The notes under the pieces were generated by a model. That model was not told the origin of the DNA and searched no databases. It saw only the letters and a program-made list of their open reading frames with translations. 64,000 nucleotides of DNA from Brevibacterium ihuae (GTDB taxonomy: Bacteria > Actinomycetota > Actinomycetes > Actinomycetales > Brevibacteriaceae): contig NZ_FXWZ01000003.1 in the NCBI RefSeq assembly GCF_900184225.1, positions 871,684-935,683 of the forward strand. Reading direction: 5' to 3'. Positions 34,441 through 42,191 of the stretch are shown in pieces (position 1 is the stretch's first letter; each line of letters starts with the position of its first letter). The position numbers and the translations under genes were made by a program.

Positions 34441-35768
34441 CACAGATCCACGACCTCGACCGCGGTTCCGGCGGGCCGCGGTTCGGGGCCGGCCGGGACG
34501 AGAACGAGCACCTCGGCGCGGGCCGCCTCGGCGAGGAGGTGGGAGCTCGTGCCGGGCAGCACGGCCACGCGGCCCGGCGCCTCGGGCACGCGGGTGCCGC
34601 GGCGGACCTGCGTCCTGTCGACCAGCGGGGTCACCGCGTCCTCCAGCTGGGCCTGCCGGGCGTGCGGTGCAGAGGTGCCCCATACCTCGGCGAGGGCGGG
34701 TGCGAGGAGCAGCACGGCGCTAACCCAGGTGCTCACCGGGTTGCCGGGCAGGCACACGATCGGGGTGCCTCCGCGGAGGACGCCCAGGCCCTGCGGTCCG
34801 CCCGGCTGCATCGCGACGGATCCGAACCCCACGTCCGGCTCCGCGGCGAGCGCGGAGCGCACGACCTCGAACCGGCCGGCACTGATCCCGCCGGAGGTGA
34901 CGACGAGGTCGGGGTCGTGGGCAGCGAGGTCCGCGCGCAGTCCGCTGAGGAAGGCGTGCGGAGCGTCGGCGACGAGACGGGTGGCGCACACCTCGGCACC
35001 GAGCCCGGTGAGGGCGACATGGAGGAGTGCGGTGTTCGCGTCGTAGATCCGACCGGCGGGCAGCGGCTGCCCGGGCGGGACGACCTCGTCACCGCCGGTG
35101 CACACGAGGACCCGCGGCCGGGCGCGGACAGCGACCTCGGTGCGGCCCAGAGCGGCGAGCACGCCGAGCGCGGCAGCGCCCAGCCGGGTGCCGGCGGTGA
35201 GCACGGTGTCCCCGGCGGCGACGTCGCTGCCGGCCGGGCGGACGAACCGGCCGGGAGCCGAGGCGGGCAGTCCGACCTCCGTGACGTCGAAGCGGGCGTC
35301 GTCGGTGTCCTCGACGGGTACGACGGTGTCCGCCCCGGATGGCACCGGGGCGCCGGTCATGATCGGCACGGCAGTGCCGGCGGCCAGCGGCGCGGGGACG
35401 TGGCCTGCGGCGATGGTCGCGGCGACCGGGAGGCGGCCCGGGGTGTGGGCGGAGGCGGCGGCGAACCCGTCCATCTGGGAGTTGTCGAAGGGCGGCAGCG
35501 CGATGTCGGCGATGGCGTCCTCCGCGAGGGAGCGGTGCAGTGCGACGGTGAGCGGCACGGTCTCGGTGCGCGGGGTGCGGACGACGAGTGCCGTGTGGAT
35601 CGCCGCGCGGTGGGTGTCCAGGCTGCGCGGGGCGTCCCAGGAGGGCGGCTCGTATCGGCGCGACGGCTGGAGCGGTGGCTGCAGGGAGCCTCGGGCGGAC
35701 CGCCGGGCCGGCCGGGTTTCGCGGACGGCGGCCGGATCCGGCACGTCCCTCGGGTGCGTCTGTCCCAT
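34440..35768 (-). CDS. moeA: Molybdopterin molybdenumtransferase, first copy
   Basis: 442 residues with MoeA order: PFDNSQMDGFA, PIMTGAPVPSGADTVVPVED, CTGGDEVVPPG, VTSGGISAGRFEVV and CLPGNPVSTW. It inserts molybdate into adenylylated molybdopterin. The N-terminal 45 residues are Arg/Pro-rich and extra to the family. It heads a minus-strand moeA-moaB-moaE-moeB operon, divergent from moaA. A second, more diverged MoeA is encoded at 38416-39741. Confidence 0.92.
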   Translation of the reverse strand: MGQTHPRDVPDPAAVRETRPARRSARGSLQPPLQPSRRYEPPSWDAPRSLDTHRAAIHTALVVRTPRTETVPLTVALHRSLAEDAIADIALPPFDNSQMDGFAAASAHTPGRLPVAATIAAGHVPAPLAAGTAVPIMTGAPVPSGADTVVPVEDTDDARFDVTEVGLPASAPGRFVRPAGSDVAAGDTVLTAGTRLGAAALGVLAALGRTEVAVRARPRVLVCTGGDEVVPPGQPLPAGRIYDANTALLHVALTGLGAEVCATRLVADAPHAFLSGLRADLAAHDPDLVVTSGGISAGRFEVVRSALAAEPDVGFGSVAMQPGGPQGLGVLRGGTPIVCLPGNPVSTWVSAVLLLAPALAEVWGTSAPHARQAQLEDAVTPLVDRTQVRRGTRVPEAPGRVAVLPGTSSHLLAEAARAEVLVLVPAGPEPRPAGTAVEVVDL

Positions 35769-35857
35769 GCCCTCATCCTAGTCCGCGGGCACGCCTCAGG
35801 AGCATGATCGCCCGGCGCCGGGAAATCTCGCCCCCTGTACTTCCGTCCTCCGCTCTG

Positions 35858-35863
35858 TAGACT
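35858..35863 (+). promoter_or_regulatory. Likely -10 box of moaA, close to the ATG
   Basis: TAGACT preceded by TG (extended -10 form) ends 7 nt before the moaA ATG. No ribosome binding site is visible in the short gap, so moaA may be translated from a leaderless mRNA, a common arrangement in actinobacteria. Confidence 0.4.
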
Positions 35864-35870
35864 TGCTGGC

Positions 35871-37001
35871 ATGTCGGTACGACTGGGAACCCCGCGCCTG
35901 CGTGAGCAGGCCAACCTCCCCGAGCAGGCCGCGCGCGCGGTCAGCGCGGAGCTCGCGCAGCGCGCCGGCGATGCCCCGGAGACCGGTCCGCTGCGCGACA
36001 GCTTCGGGCGTTCGGGCGAGGATCTGCGGATCTCGCTCACCGACAAGTGCAATCTGCGTTGCACGTACTGCATGCCGGCCGAGGGCATGCAGTGGATGCC
36101 GCAGTCCGCGCTCCTCTCCCCCGAGGAGATCCTCCGCCTCGTGACGATCGGCGTCCGCGACCTCGGGGTGCGCGAGCTGCGTCTCACCGGCGGGGAGCCG
36201 CTCATCCGCCGCGACCTCGAGGAGATCATCGGGCTCGTCCACGCCCGCCATCCCGAGCTCCCGGTGTCGATCACGACGAACGGCATCGGTCTGGCCGAAC
36301 GGGCCGCCGGCCTTGCCGCCGCGGGCCTGAGGCGCATCAACGTCTCGCTCGACACGATCGACGCGGAGACCTACCGGCGGCTCGCCCGCCGCGACCGCCT
36401 GCAGCAGGTGCTCGACGGGATCTCCGCCGCCGTGGCCGCGGGGCTGGCCCCGGTGAAGATCAACGCCGTCCTCATGCGCGGCGTCAACGACGACCAGGCC
36501 GCCGACCTCCTCGACTTCGCGCTCGCCCACGACCTCGAGCTCCGCTTCATCGAGCAGATGCCGCTCGACGGCGACCACGGGTGGACGCGGGAGGCGATGG
36601 TCACCGCCGCCGAGGTGCGCGCCGCCCTGGCCGCCCGGTACCGACTCGAACCCGACGAGGAGCCGCGCGGCGGTGCTCCGGCCGAACGGTTCGTCGTGCG
36701 CGCACCGGACGGCGAGCGGCTGGGCCGGGTGGGGATCATCGCCTCGGTCACGGAACCGTTCTGCGGGGCGTGCACCCGCACCCGGATCACCGCGGAGGGC
36801 ACCATCCGCTCCTGCCTGTTCTCGCACGAGGAGTTCGACCTGCGCTCGCTGCTGCGCGCGGGCCGGACGGATGCGGAGATCGGCCGCGCCTGGCGGCAGG
36901 CGATGTGGCTCAAGCCCCGCGCCCACGGCATGGACCACGCCGGCCTCGACAGCGAGGACTACGTCCAGCCCGAGCGCTCGATGAGCGAGATCGGGGGCTG
37001 A
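35871..37001 (+). CDS. moaA: GTP 3',8-cyclase (radical SAM)
   Basis: The 376-residue enzyme begins molybdopterin synthesis from GTP. The radical-SAM cluster is Cys60, 64, 67 (CNLRCTYC). The second, GTP-binding cluster is in FCGACTRTRITAEGTIRSC. RLTGGEPL and INVSLDT are conserved, and the C-terminus ends Gly-Gly as required for activity. The first 40 residues are extra. Its product needs MoaC, which is not encoded in this window. moaD follows by 1 nt. Confidence 0.94.
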   Translation: MSVRLGTPRLREQANLPEQAARAVSAELAQRAGDAPETGPLRDSFGRSGEDLRISLTDKCNLRCTYCMPAEGMQWMPQSALLSPEEILRLVTIGVRDLGVRELRLTGGEPLIRRDLEEIIGLVHARHPELPVSITTNGIGLAERAAGLAAAGLRRINVSLDTIDAETYRRLARRDRLQQVLDGISAAVAAGLAPVKINAVLMRGVNDDQAADLLDFALAHDLELRFIEQMPLDGDHGWTREAMVTAAEVRAALAARYRLEPDEEPRGGAPAERFVVRAPDGERLGRVGIIASVTEPFCGACTRTRITAEGTIRSCLFSHEEFDLRSLLRAGRTDAEIGRAWRQAMWLKPRAHGMDHAGLDSEDYVQPERSMSEIGG

Positions 37002-37002
37002 G

Positions 37003-37293
37003 ATGACCGCTGAGACGATCACCGTCCGCTACTTCGCCGCGGCCCGCGCGGCCGCCGCCTGCACGCAGGAGGAGCTCGCTCTCGAGGAGCTACCCGCTGC
37101 CGTGCCGCTCGACCGGGACGCGTTCGTCCGCGTGCTCGCCGAGCGCCATCCCACCCCGCCGGACGGTGAGCCGGCGCTCGGCGATGTCCTCGCCCAGAGC
37201 AGCCTGCTCGTCAGCGGGGTCGCGATGCGCCCGGGCCACACCGTGAGCGCCGGCGACACCGTGGATGTGCTCCCGCCGTTCTCCGGCGGGTGA
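37003..37293 (+). CDS. moaD: Molybdopterin synthase sulfur carrier subunit
   Basis: The 96-residue ubiquitin-fold protein starts ITVRYFAAARAAA and ends DTVDVLPPFSGG; the terminal Gly-Gly is adenylated by MoeB and becomes the thiocarboxylate used by MoaE. Spaced 1 nt after moaA. Confidence 0.92.
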   Translation: MTAETITVRYFAAARAAAACTQEELALEELPAAVPLDRDAFVRVLAERHPTPPDGEPALGDVLAQSSLLVSGVAMRPGHTVSAGDTVDVLPPFSGG

Positions 37294-37300
37294 GGCCGGC

Positions 37301-38419
37301 GTGAACGAAGGTGCGGACCGGGCGCGGGCGGACGCCGCCGCACCCGAGGTGGCCCACGAGGAGCCGGCAGCTGCGCTCCGCTCCCCCGATGGCCTCGGTG
37401 CCGTGGTGCTCGCCGGGGGTCGGTCGAGCCGCCTGGGCGGGGTGCCCAAGCCGCAGCTGCGCATGGAGGGTCCGAGTGTCCCGGCGCGGGGCGGGGAGAG
37501 CGCCCCGCGCCGGGACACTCGGACGATGACATCGCGCGCAGAGGCCGATCAGTCCGAGGGGACGGCGGGGCACGGGGAGGCTGCTCCGCCCGGAGGGACG
37601 ACGCTGCCTGCAGGGACGACCCTGCTCGGCGCGACCCTCGCGGCCCTGCTCGATGCCGGGGTGGGTGCCGGGCGGATCGTCGTCGTGGGCCCCGCAGACG
37701 TGCTCGCCGGCTCCGGGTACGAGGCGCGGGGGATCCGGATCGTCCGCGAGAACCCGCCGTTCGCGGGGCCGGTCGCCGGGATCGCCGCAGGCGTCGAGGC
37801 GCTCGCCGCGGATGCCGCGCCCGCCGGCCTCGTGCTCACCCTCGCCTGCGACATGCCGGGCGTGGGAGCGGGCATCCGCGCGCTCATGGACGCGGCGGAC
37901 GCGGGGGGCGAAAGGTCGCTCCGTGCGGTCGGCCGGTCTCTTCGTGCGGTCGGCGGTCACGGAACCCCGCTGCAAGGCCCCGGCCGGTCCACACGGGACG
38001 GCGACCAGCCCGCACGAGACGGCGGCCGGTCCTCGGACGTGGGCGCCCGGTCCTCGACAGCCGGTGTCCGTTCTTCGACGGGCGGCGCCGCGACTCACCC
38101 CCACCCGCCCGACGCCTGGGTGGGGATCAGCCGCGGCGCCGCGGACGACGGCGGCGACCAGGTGCAGCACCTCCTCGCCCTCCATCGGCTGCCACCGCTC
38201 CGCGCGGCACTGCGCGCCCGGGACACCGCCGGCATGTCGGTCCGCCGGCTGCTCTCCGGGCTCGAGGTGGTGCACGTCGAGCTGCCCGCCGGGAGCGCCG
38301 ATGACGTCGACACCTGGGACGATGCCCAGCGGCTCGGGCTCCGTGCTCCCGCAGGGCACCGAATCTCTGCAGAGCTCGAGGACGCCGCCGGGGAACCGGC
38401 CCGGGAGGATCGACGATGA
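37301..38419 (+). CDS. mobA: Molybdenum cofactor guanylyltransferase with large insertions
   Basis: The MobA core is recognisable: VVLAGGRSSRLGGVPKPQLRMEG (GTP loop, as one run interrupted only in the description), LACDMPGVG with the metal Asp, SVRRLLSGLEVVHVE and DVDTWDDAQRL at the end. It joins GMP to molybdopterin to give the MGD form needed by NarG. At 372 residues it is nearly twice the usual ~200. One insertion (about 37472-37615, 48 codons) splits the GTP loop from TTLLGATLAALLD and contains a long hairpin; a second (about 37890-38100) is a Gly/Arg/Ser repeat tract with GRSS-like units. The GTG at 37301 follows moaD by 7 nt. Confidence 0.82.
   Translation: MNEGADRARADAAAPEVAHEEPAAALRSPDGLGAVVLAGGRSSRLGGVPKPQLRMEGPSVPARGGESAPRRDTRTMTSRAEADQSEGTAGHGEAAPPGGTTLPAGTTLLGATLAALLDAGVGAGRIVVVGPADVLAGSGYEARGIRIVRENPPFAGPVAGIAAGVEALAADAAPAGLVLTLACDMPGVGAGIRALMDAADAGGERSLRAVGRSLRAVGGHGTPLQGPGRSTRDGDQPARDGGRSSDVGARSSTAGVRSSTGGAATHPHPPDAWVGISRGAADDGGDQVQHLLALHRLPPLRAALRARDTAGMSVRRLLSGLEVVHVELPAGSADDVDTWDDAQRLGLRAPAGHRISAELEDAAGEPAREDRR
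37470..37524. repeat. Long hairpin inside the mobA reading frame
   Basis: Exact 24-nt arms (37470-37493 and 37501-37524, starting GTCCGAGTGTCCCGG) flank a 7-nt loop. It lies wholly within the mobA insertion and is translated in frame. The strong stem is unlike the coding sequence around it and resembles palindromic elements that insert into genes without breaking the frame. Confidence 0.88.
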
Positions 38420-39741
38420 GCGCCGCTCCGCGCTGGGAAGAGGCGGTGTGCCTCGCCGCCGGGATCGCTCCCCTCATGTCCGCCGTCGACCGGCCGCTCG
38501 CCGACTGCGCAGGCGCCGTGCTCGCCCGCGACGTCCACGCCCCGATGCCGATCCCGCACTTCGACTCCTCGGCGATGGACGGCTTCGCCGTCGCGGGCCC
38601 TCCCCCGTGGGAGCTCGAGGAACCGTCCTCACCCGCTGGGTCGACCGGTGCGGCGCTGCTGCCGGGCCGGGCACGGCGCGTGCTCACCGGGTCGCCGGTG
38701 CCGGCGGGCGCCTCGGGCATAATCCGCCGAGAGTACGCCCAGGTGAACGGCGACGACGCGGCGGCGACCGGGCCGGGACGTGCGCGCCTCGACCTCGCGG
38801 CCGGCGTCCCGGTCTCCGAGCTCGAGCCCGGCCGGCACATCCGCCGGGCGGGCCGGGAATCCGCGGCCGGGGAGGTGCTCGTGCCCGGCGGCACCGTGCT
38901 CTCGCCGGCCCACCTCGCCTATGCGGCGGTCGCCGGCCTCGATGTCCTGCCGGTGCGCCGCAGGCCTCGGGTCGCGCTCATCCAGACCGGGGACGAGGTG
39001 CGCACCGCCGGGCGGCCGGACGTCGGCGAGGTGCGCGATGCCTTCGGACCCCAGCTGCCCGCCTACCTCCACCTGCTCGGCGCGGAGCTCGTGTCCCAGG
39101 TGCGGATCGGCGACGACGCGGTGGAGACGCGGCGCGCCCTCGAGGCGGTGCTGGTCGGGCGCGTCGCGGGATCCGGCGACGGCATTGATGATGACGCCGC
39201 CGAAGGCGGGGAGACCGCGCCGGGCGTCGACCTCGTGCTCACCACTGCCGGGACCGGTCACTCCGCGGCGGATCATGTGCGGCGCGAGGTCGAGGCGATG
39301 GCGACTGGGGTGGTGTTCGGGGAGCTCGACATGCGTCCGGGCCACCCGACGATGTGCACCCGGCTGCCCGGCGCGGCGACCTGGCACGTCGGACTGCCGG
39401 GCAATCCGCTCGCCGCGATGGTCGCGATGCGCGTCGTCGTCGAGCCGTTCCTCCGCGCTGCGCTCGGCCTGCCGCCGGCCCCCGTGACCCGGGTGCGCCT
39501 GGCCGCAGGCGCACCCGCGGCGAAGGTCGAACGGCTCACCCCCGCCCGCCGGGTCACCGACGGGACGGGCAGCGGCAACGCGCACGCTGGGGGTGAGGAG
39601 TGGGAGCTGTGCGACCGGACGGGGTCGAACATGCTCCGCGGGCTGTCGCAGGCCGACGGCCTCGTCATCCTGCCCACCCGGGAGGTGGCCCCCGGTGAGG
39701 AGGTCGACTGCCTCACCCTGCCGTGGACGGCGCACGGCTGA
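38416..39741 (+). CDS. MoeA-family protein, second diverged copy
   Basis: A 441-residue MoeA homologue: HFDSSAMDGFAVAG, VLTGSPVPAGASGII, IQTGDEVRTAG and VGLPGNPLAAMVAM are present. The usual TSGG.S.G..D motif is replaced by TTAGTGHSAADHV, so molybdopterin handling may differ from the first MoeA. The start is ATGA-coupled to mobA. Two MoeA types are common in actinobacteria; roles of the second are not settled. Confidence 0.85.
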   Translation: MSAAPRWEEAVCLAAGIAPLMSAVDRPLADCAGAVLARDVHAPMPIPHFDSSAMDGFAVAGPPPWELEEPSSPAGSTGAALLPGRARRVLTGSPVPAGASGIIRREYAQVNGDDAAATGPGRARLDLAAGVPVSELEPGRHIRRAGRESAAGEVLVPGGTVLSPAHLAYAAVAGLDVLPVRRRPRVALIQTGDEVRTAGRPDVGEVRDAFGPQLPAYLHLLGAELVSQVRIGDDAVETRRALEAVLVGRVAGSGDGIDDDAAEGGETAPGVDLVLTTAGTGHSAADHVRREVEAMATGVVFGELDMRPGHPTMCTRLPGAATWHVGLPGNPLAAMVAMRVVVEPFLRAALGLPPAPVTRVRLAAGAPAAKVERLTPARRVTDGTGSGNAHAGGEEWELCDRTGSNMLRGLSQADGLVILPTREVAPGEEVDCLTLPWTAHG

Positions 39742-39773
39742 TCCGAGTCCACGATGCACGGCTGGTGGCACTC

Positions 39774-39803
39774 CCGCGCGGCACCTCGGGAGGTGCCGCG
39801 CGG
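39774..39803. terminator. Bidirectional hairpin between convergent genes
   Basis: A perfect 13-bp GC-rich stem (CCGCGCGGCACCT and its complement) with a 4-nt CGGG loop lies between the ends of the second moeA (39741) and the ThDP enzyme (39827). There is no T-run, as usual for actinobacterial hairpin terminators. Confidence 0.7.
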
Positions 39804-39826
39804 CTCGGTCATGCGCCGCGGTCAGC

Positions 39827-41377
39827 TCAGAGGACGACCTCGATGAGATGCGGTCCGTCGGCGGCCAGCGCACCGTCGAAGGTCCGGGCGAGATCCTCGA
39901 TCGTCTCCACCCGGGTGGCCGGCACGCCCATGCTCTTCGCCAGCGAGACGAAGTCGATGACGGGATCGTGGAGGTCGAGGAGCGAGCTCGCCTTGACGCC
40001 GAAGTCGTGGACGCCGACGTTGTTCATCTCGTCGCGGAGGATCTGGTACTTCCGGTTCGCGAACACCACGGTGACGATGTCGAGGCCCTCGCGCGCCTGG
40101 GTCCACAGCGCCTGCGGCATGTACATCGCAGACCCGTCGGACTCGAGCGCGATGACCTTGCGGTCCGGGCAGGCGACCGCGGCGCCGATCGACACCGGCA
40201 GCGCCCAGCCGATCGCTCCGCCGGTGGGCGAGAAGTAGTCGTGCGGGCGGGATCCGGCGGTCTGCCGGTAGAAGTCCCGTCCGGTGGTGATCGACTCGTC
40301 GAGGACGATGCCGTTCTCCGGGATCGCCTGCCCCAGCCACGCGGCGAGCTTGTCGAGGGTGATCGAGCCCGAGGGCAGCTCCGGCAGGTCGAGCTCGACG
40401 GCCGCGGCGGGTGCCGGAGCGTCGCCGAGGACCGCCGAGCGGAGCGCCTCGAGCGCGGCGAGCGAATCGGATTCCGGCTTCGCGACCTGGTGGAAGGTCG
40501 TCCCCGGCGCGGTGAGGACACTCGCCTTGTCCGGGTAGGCGAAGAAGGCGACCGGCGGCTGCGTGTCGATGAGGATGATCGAGTCGAAGTCCCGCAGCAG
40601 CTGCTGGGCCGGTTCGACCGGGTAGGGGATGCGGATCGCCGCATGACGCCCGGCTCCGCGCTCGGTGCGCGGGGAGAAGGTGTCGACGAGCAGCGTGGCG
40701 CCCGTCGCCTCCGCGATCTGGGCGGCGACGGCGAAGCGATCGGCCCGGGCGGCGCGGCCGCCGAACAGGAACGCGGTGCGCTTCCCGTTCTCCTTGAGCG
40801 TCCGGGCGGCGGCATCGATGACGCCGGGCTGCGGCTCGACCTCGGGCAGGCGGACGGCGGTGGGCGGGGTCTCGTAGCCGTCCGCCTCGTTCCACGCGGT
40901 GTCGGCGGGGAGGATGAGGGACGCGATGCGACCGGACAGGCTCGCGCCGATCGCATCTGCGGTGTCCTGGGCGATGGTGTTCGGCGACGGCGAGGTGCGC
41001 ACCCAGTCGCTGAACGGACGGGCAGTGCCCTCGATGTCCGAGGTGAGCGGGGCGTTGAGCTCCCGGTGGTACGTCGCGTGGTCGCCGATGACGTTGACCA
41101 TCGGGGTGCGCGCGCGGCGCGCGTTGTGGACGCTCGACAGCCCGTTGGCCAGACCCGGACCCAGGTGGAGGAGGGTGGCGGCGGGGCGGTCGAGCATCCG
41201 GCCGTAGCCGTCGGCGGCCCCGGTGACAGCACCTTCGAACAGGCCGAGGATCCCCCGCACCCCGGGATTGCGGTCGAGCGCGGCGACGAAGTGCATCTCC
41301 GAGGTCCCCGGATTGGCGAAGCACACCTCCACCCCGTTGTGCTCGAGGGTCTGCAGCAGGCTTTCGGCTCCGTTCAC
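39827..41377 (-). CDS. ThDP-dependent enzyme, acetolactate synthase/benzoylformate decarboxylase-like
   Basis: The 516-residue protein has the three ThDP-family domains: the N-terminal Glu in GLFEGAVTGAADGYGRM, a central domain, and the cofactor motif ESDGSAMYMPQALWTQAREG to ANRKYQILRDE. ANPGTSEMHFVAALD is typical of a group annotated as acetolactate-synthase-like or decarboxylases but lacking a regulatory subunit. No ilvN neighbours it, so branched-chain biosynthesis is unlikely. The GTG at 41377 is chosen because AGGAGG lies 6 nt before it. It stands alone, convergent with moeA. Confidence 0.82.
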   Translation of the reverse strand: MNGAESLLQTLEHNGVEVCFANPGTSEMHFVAALDRNPGVRGILGLFEGAVTGAADGYGRMLDRPAATLLHLGPGLANGLSSVHNARRARTPMVNVIGDHATYHRELNAPLTSDIEGTARPFSDWVRTSPSPNTIAQDTADAIGASLSGRIASLILPADTAWNEADGYETPPTAVRLPEVEPQPGVIDAAARTLKENGKRTAFLFGGRAARADRFAVAAQIAEATGATLLVDTFSPRTERGAGRHAAIRIPYPVEPAQQLLRDFDSIILIDTQPPVAFFAYPDKASVLTAPGTTFHQVAKPESDSLAALEALRSAVLGDAPAPAAAVELDLPELPSGSITLDKLAAWLGQAIPENGIVLDESITTGRDFYRQTAGSRPHDYFSPTGGAIGWALPVSIGAAVACPDRKVIALESDGSAMYMPQALWTQAREGLDIVTVVFANRKYQILRDEMNNVGVHDFGVKASSLLDLHDPVIDFVSLAKSMGVPATRVETIEDLARTFDGALAADGPHLIEVVL

Positions 41378-41558
41378 GGATGCCTCCTCACGTCGTCGCG
41401 GTGGATCGTCTGCCACCACTCTATGTCCGCGAGCGCGCGGATCTCCATGGATCTCGGACGATCACCGGGCGAACGCCGGCTCCCCCGGGATGTCCGCGCC
41501 TCTGAGAGGATGGGGCGGTCCGCGTCGTCGTCCACGACCAGCAGGGAGTCCCGGAGCC

Positions 41559-42146
41559 ATGATCACCGCCCAGGCCGTCCTCGGCCACGTCAAGTACGTC
41601 CGGCAGGGGGTCGACAAGACCACGGCGCTCCTCCTCGTCCACTACGCCCAGGCCTGGACGCTCGCGTGGCGCGGAGAGCCGCTGTTCGCCGAGCCGATTG
41701 AGGCGTGGGAGCACGGACCCGCGGTGCCGGCCGCCCACGCCGCCTTCTCCACGACCCTGCCGCGGAAGCTCGTACTCAGCGGTGAGGACGCCGGAGACCG
41801 CCGTCGGGAGATCGATGCGGTCATCGCGCACTACGGTGCGCTCACACCGAGCGCGCTCGTGGCCCGCGTGAAGTCCGAGGCGCCCTGGGCCGAGGCGGCC
41901 GCCGGCGGGCGGCCGGCGTTCGCCTCGGGCCCGGAGATCCCCACCGAGGCCCTCCGTGACTTCCACGCGGCCCGCGTCGACGCCGCGGATTCGCCCCGCC
42001 GCCCCGGAGCCGCCGAAGCCGCCCGGGAGGCGGAGCAGCGACGAGCGCGCGAGCTCCGGGACCAGATCACCGCGCGGTTCGAATCCGGGATCCCCGTCGG
42101 TCCCGCGCGGGATGAGCACTCTGTCCACAGGCCTGACCAGGGCTGA
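41559..42146 (+). CDS. Panacea (DUF4065) domain protein, orphan antitoxin-like
   Basis: The first 120 residues match the Panacea/SocA domain: LLLVHYAQAWTLAWRGEPLFAEPIEAWEHGPAVPAAH, with the conserved YxQAW and W.xGPV-like segments (given here as one family region). Such domains serve as antitoxins or phage-related proteins paired with diverse toxins. The remaining 75 residues are charged and Ala/Arg-rich, likely helical. No small toxin gene is next to it; a large SNF2 helicase begins 46 nt downstream on the same strand. The ATG at 41559 fits the domain start. Confidence 0.75.
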   Translation: MITAQAVLGHVKYVRQGVDKTTALLLVHYAQAWTLAWRGEPLFAEPIEAWEHGPAVPAAHAAFSTTLPRKLVLSGEDAGDRRREIDAVIAHYGALTPSALVARVKSEAPWAEAAAGGRPAFASGPEIPTEALRDFHAARVDAADSPRRPGAAEAAREAEQRRARELRDQITARFESGIPVGPARDEHSVHRPDQG

Positions 42147-42191
42147 CTCCGCCGCCTCTGCCGTGTCCGCGCCTCGTGCGACGATGGCACG

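Noticed and set aside
39827..41377. ilvB acetolactate synthase of branched-chain synthesis
   Set aside because: No regulatory subunit or ilvC is nearby, and the N-terminal ANPGTSEMHF motif is that of a separate ThDP group.
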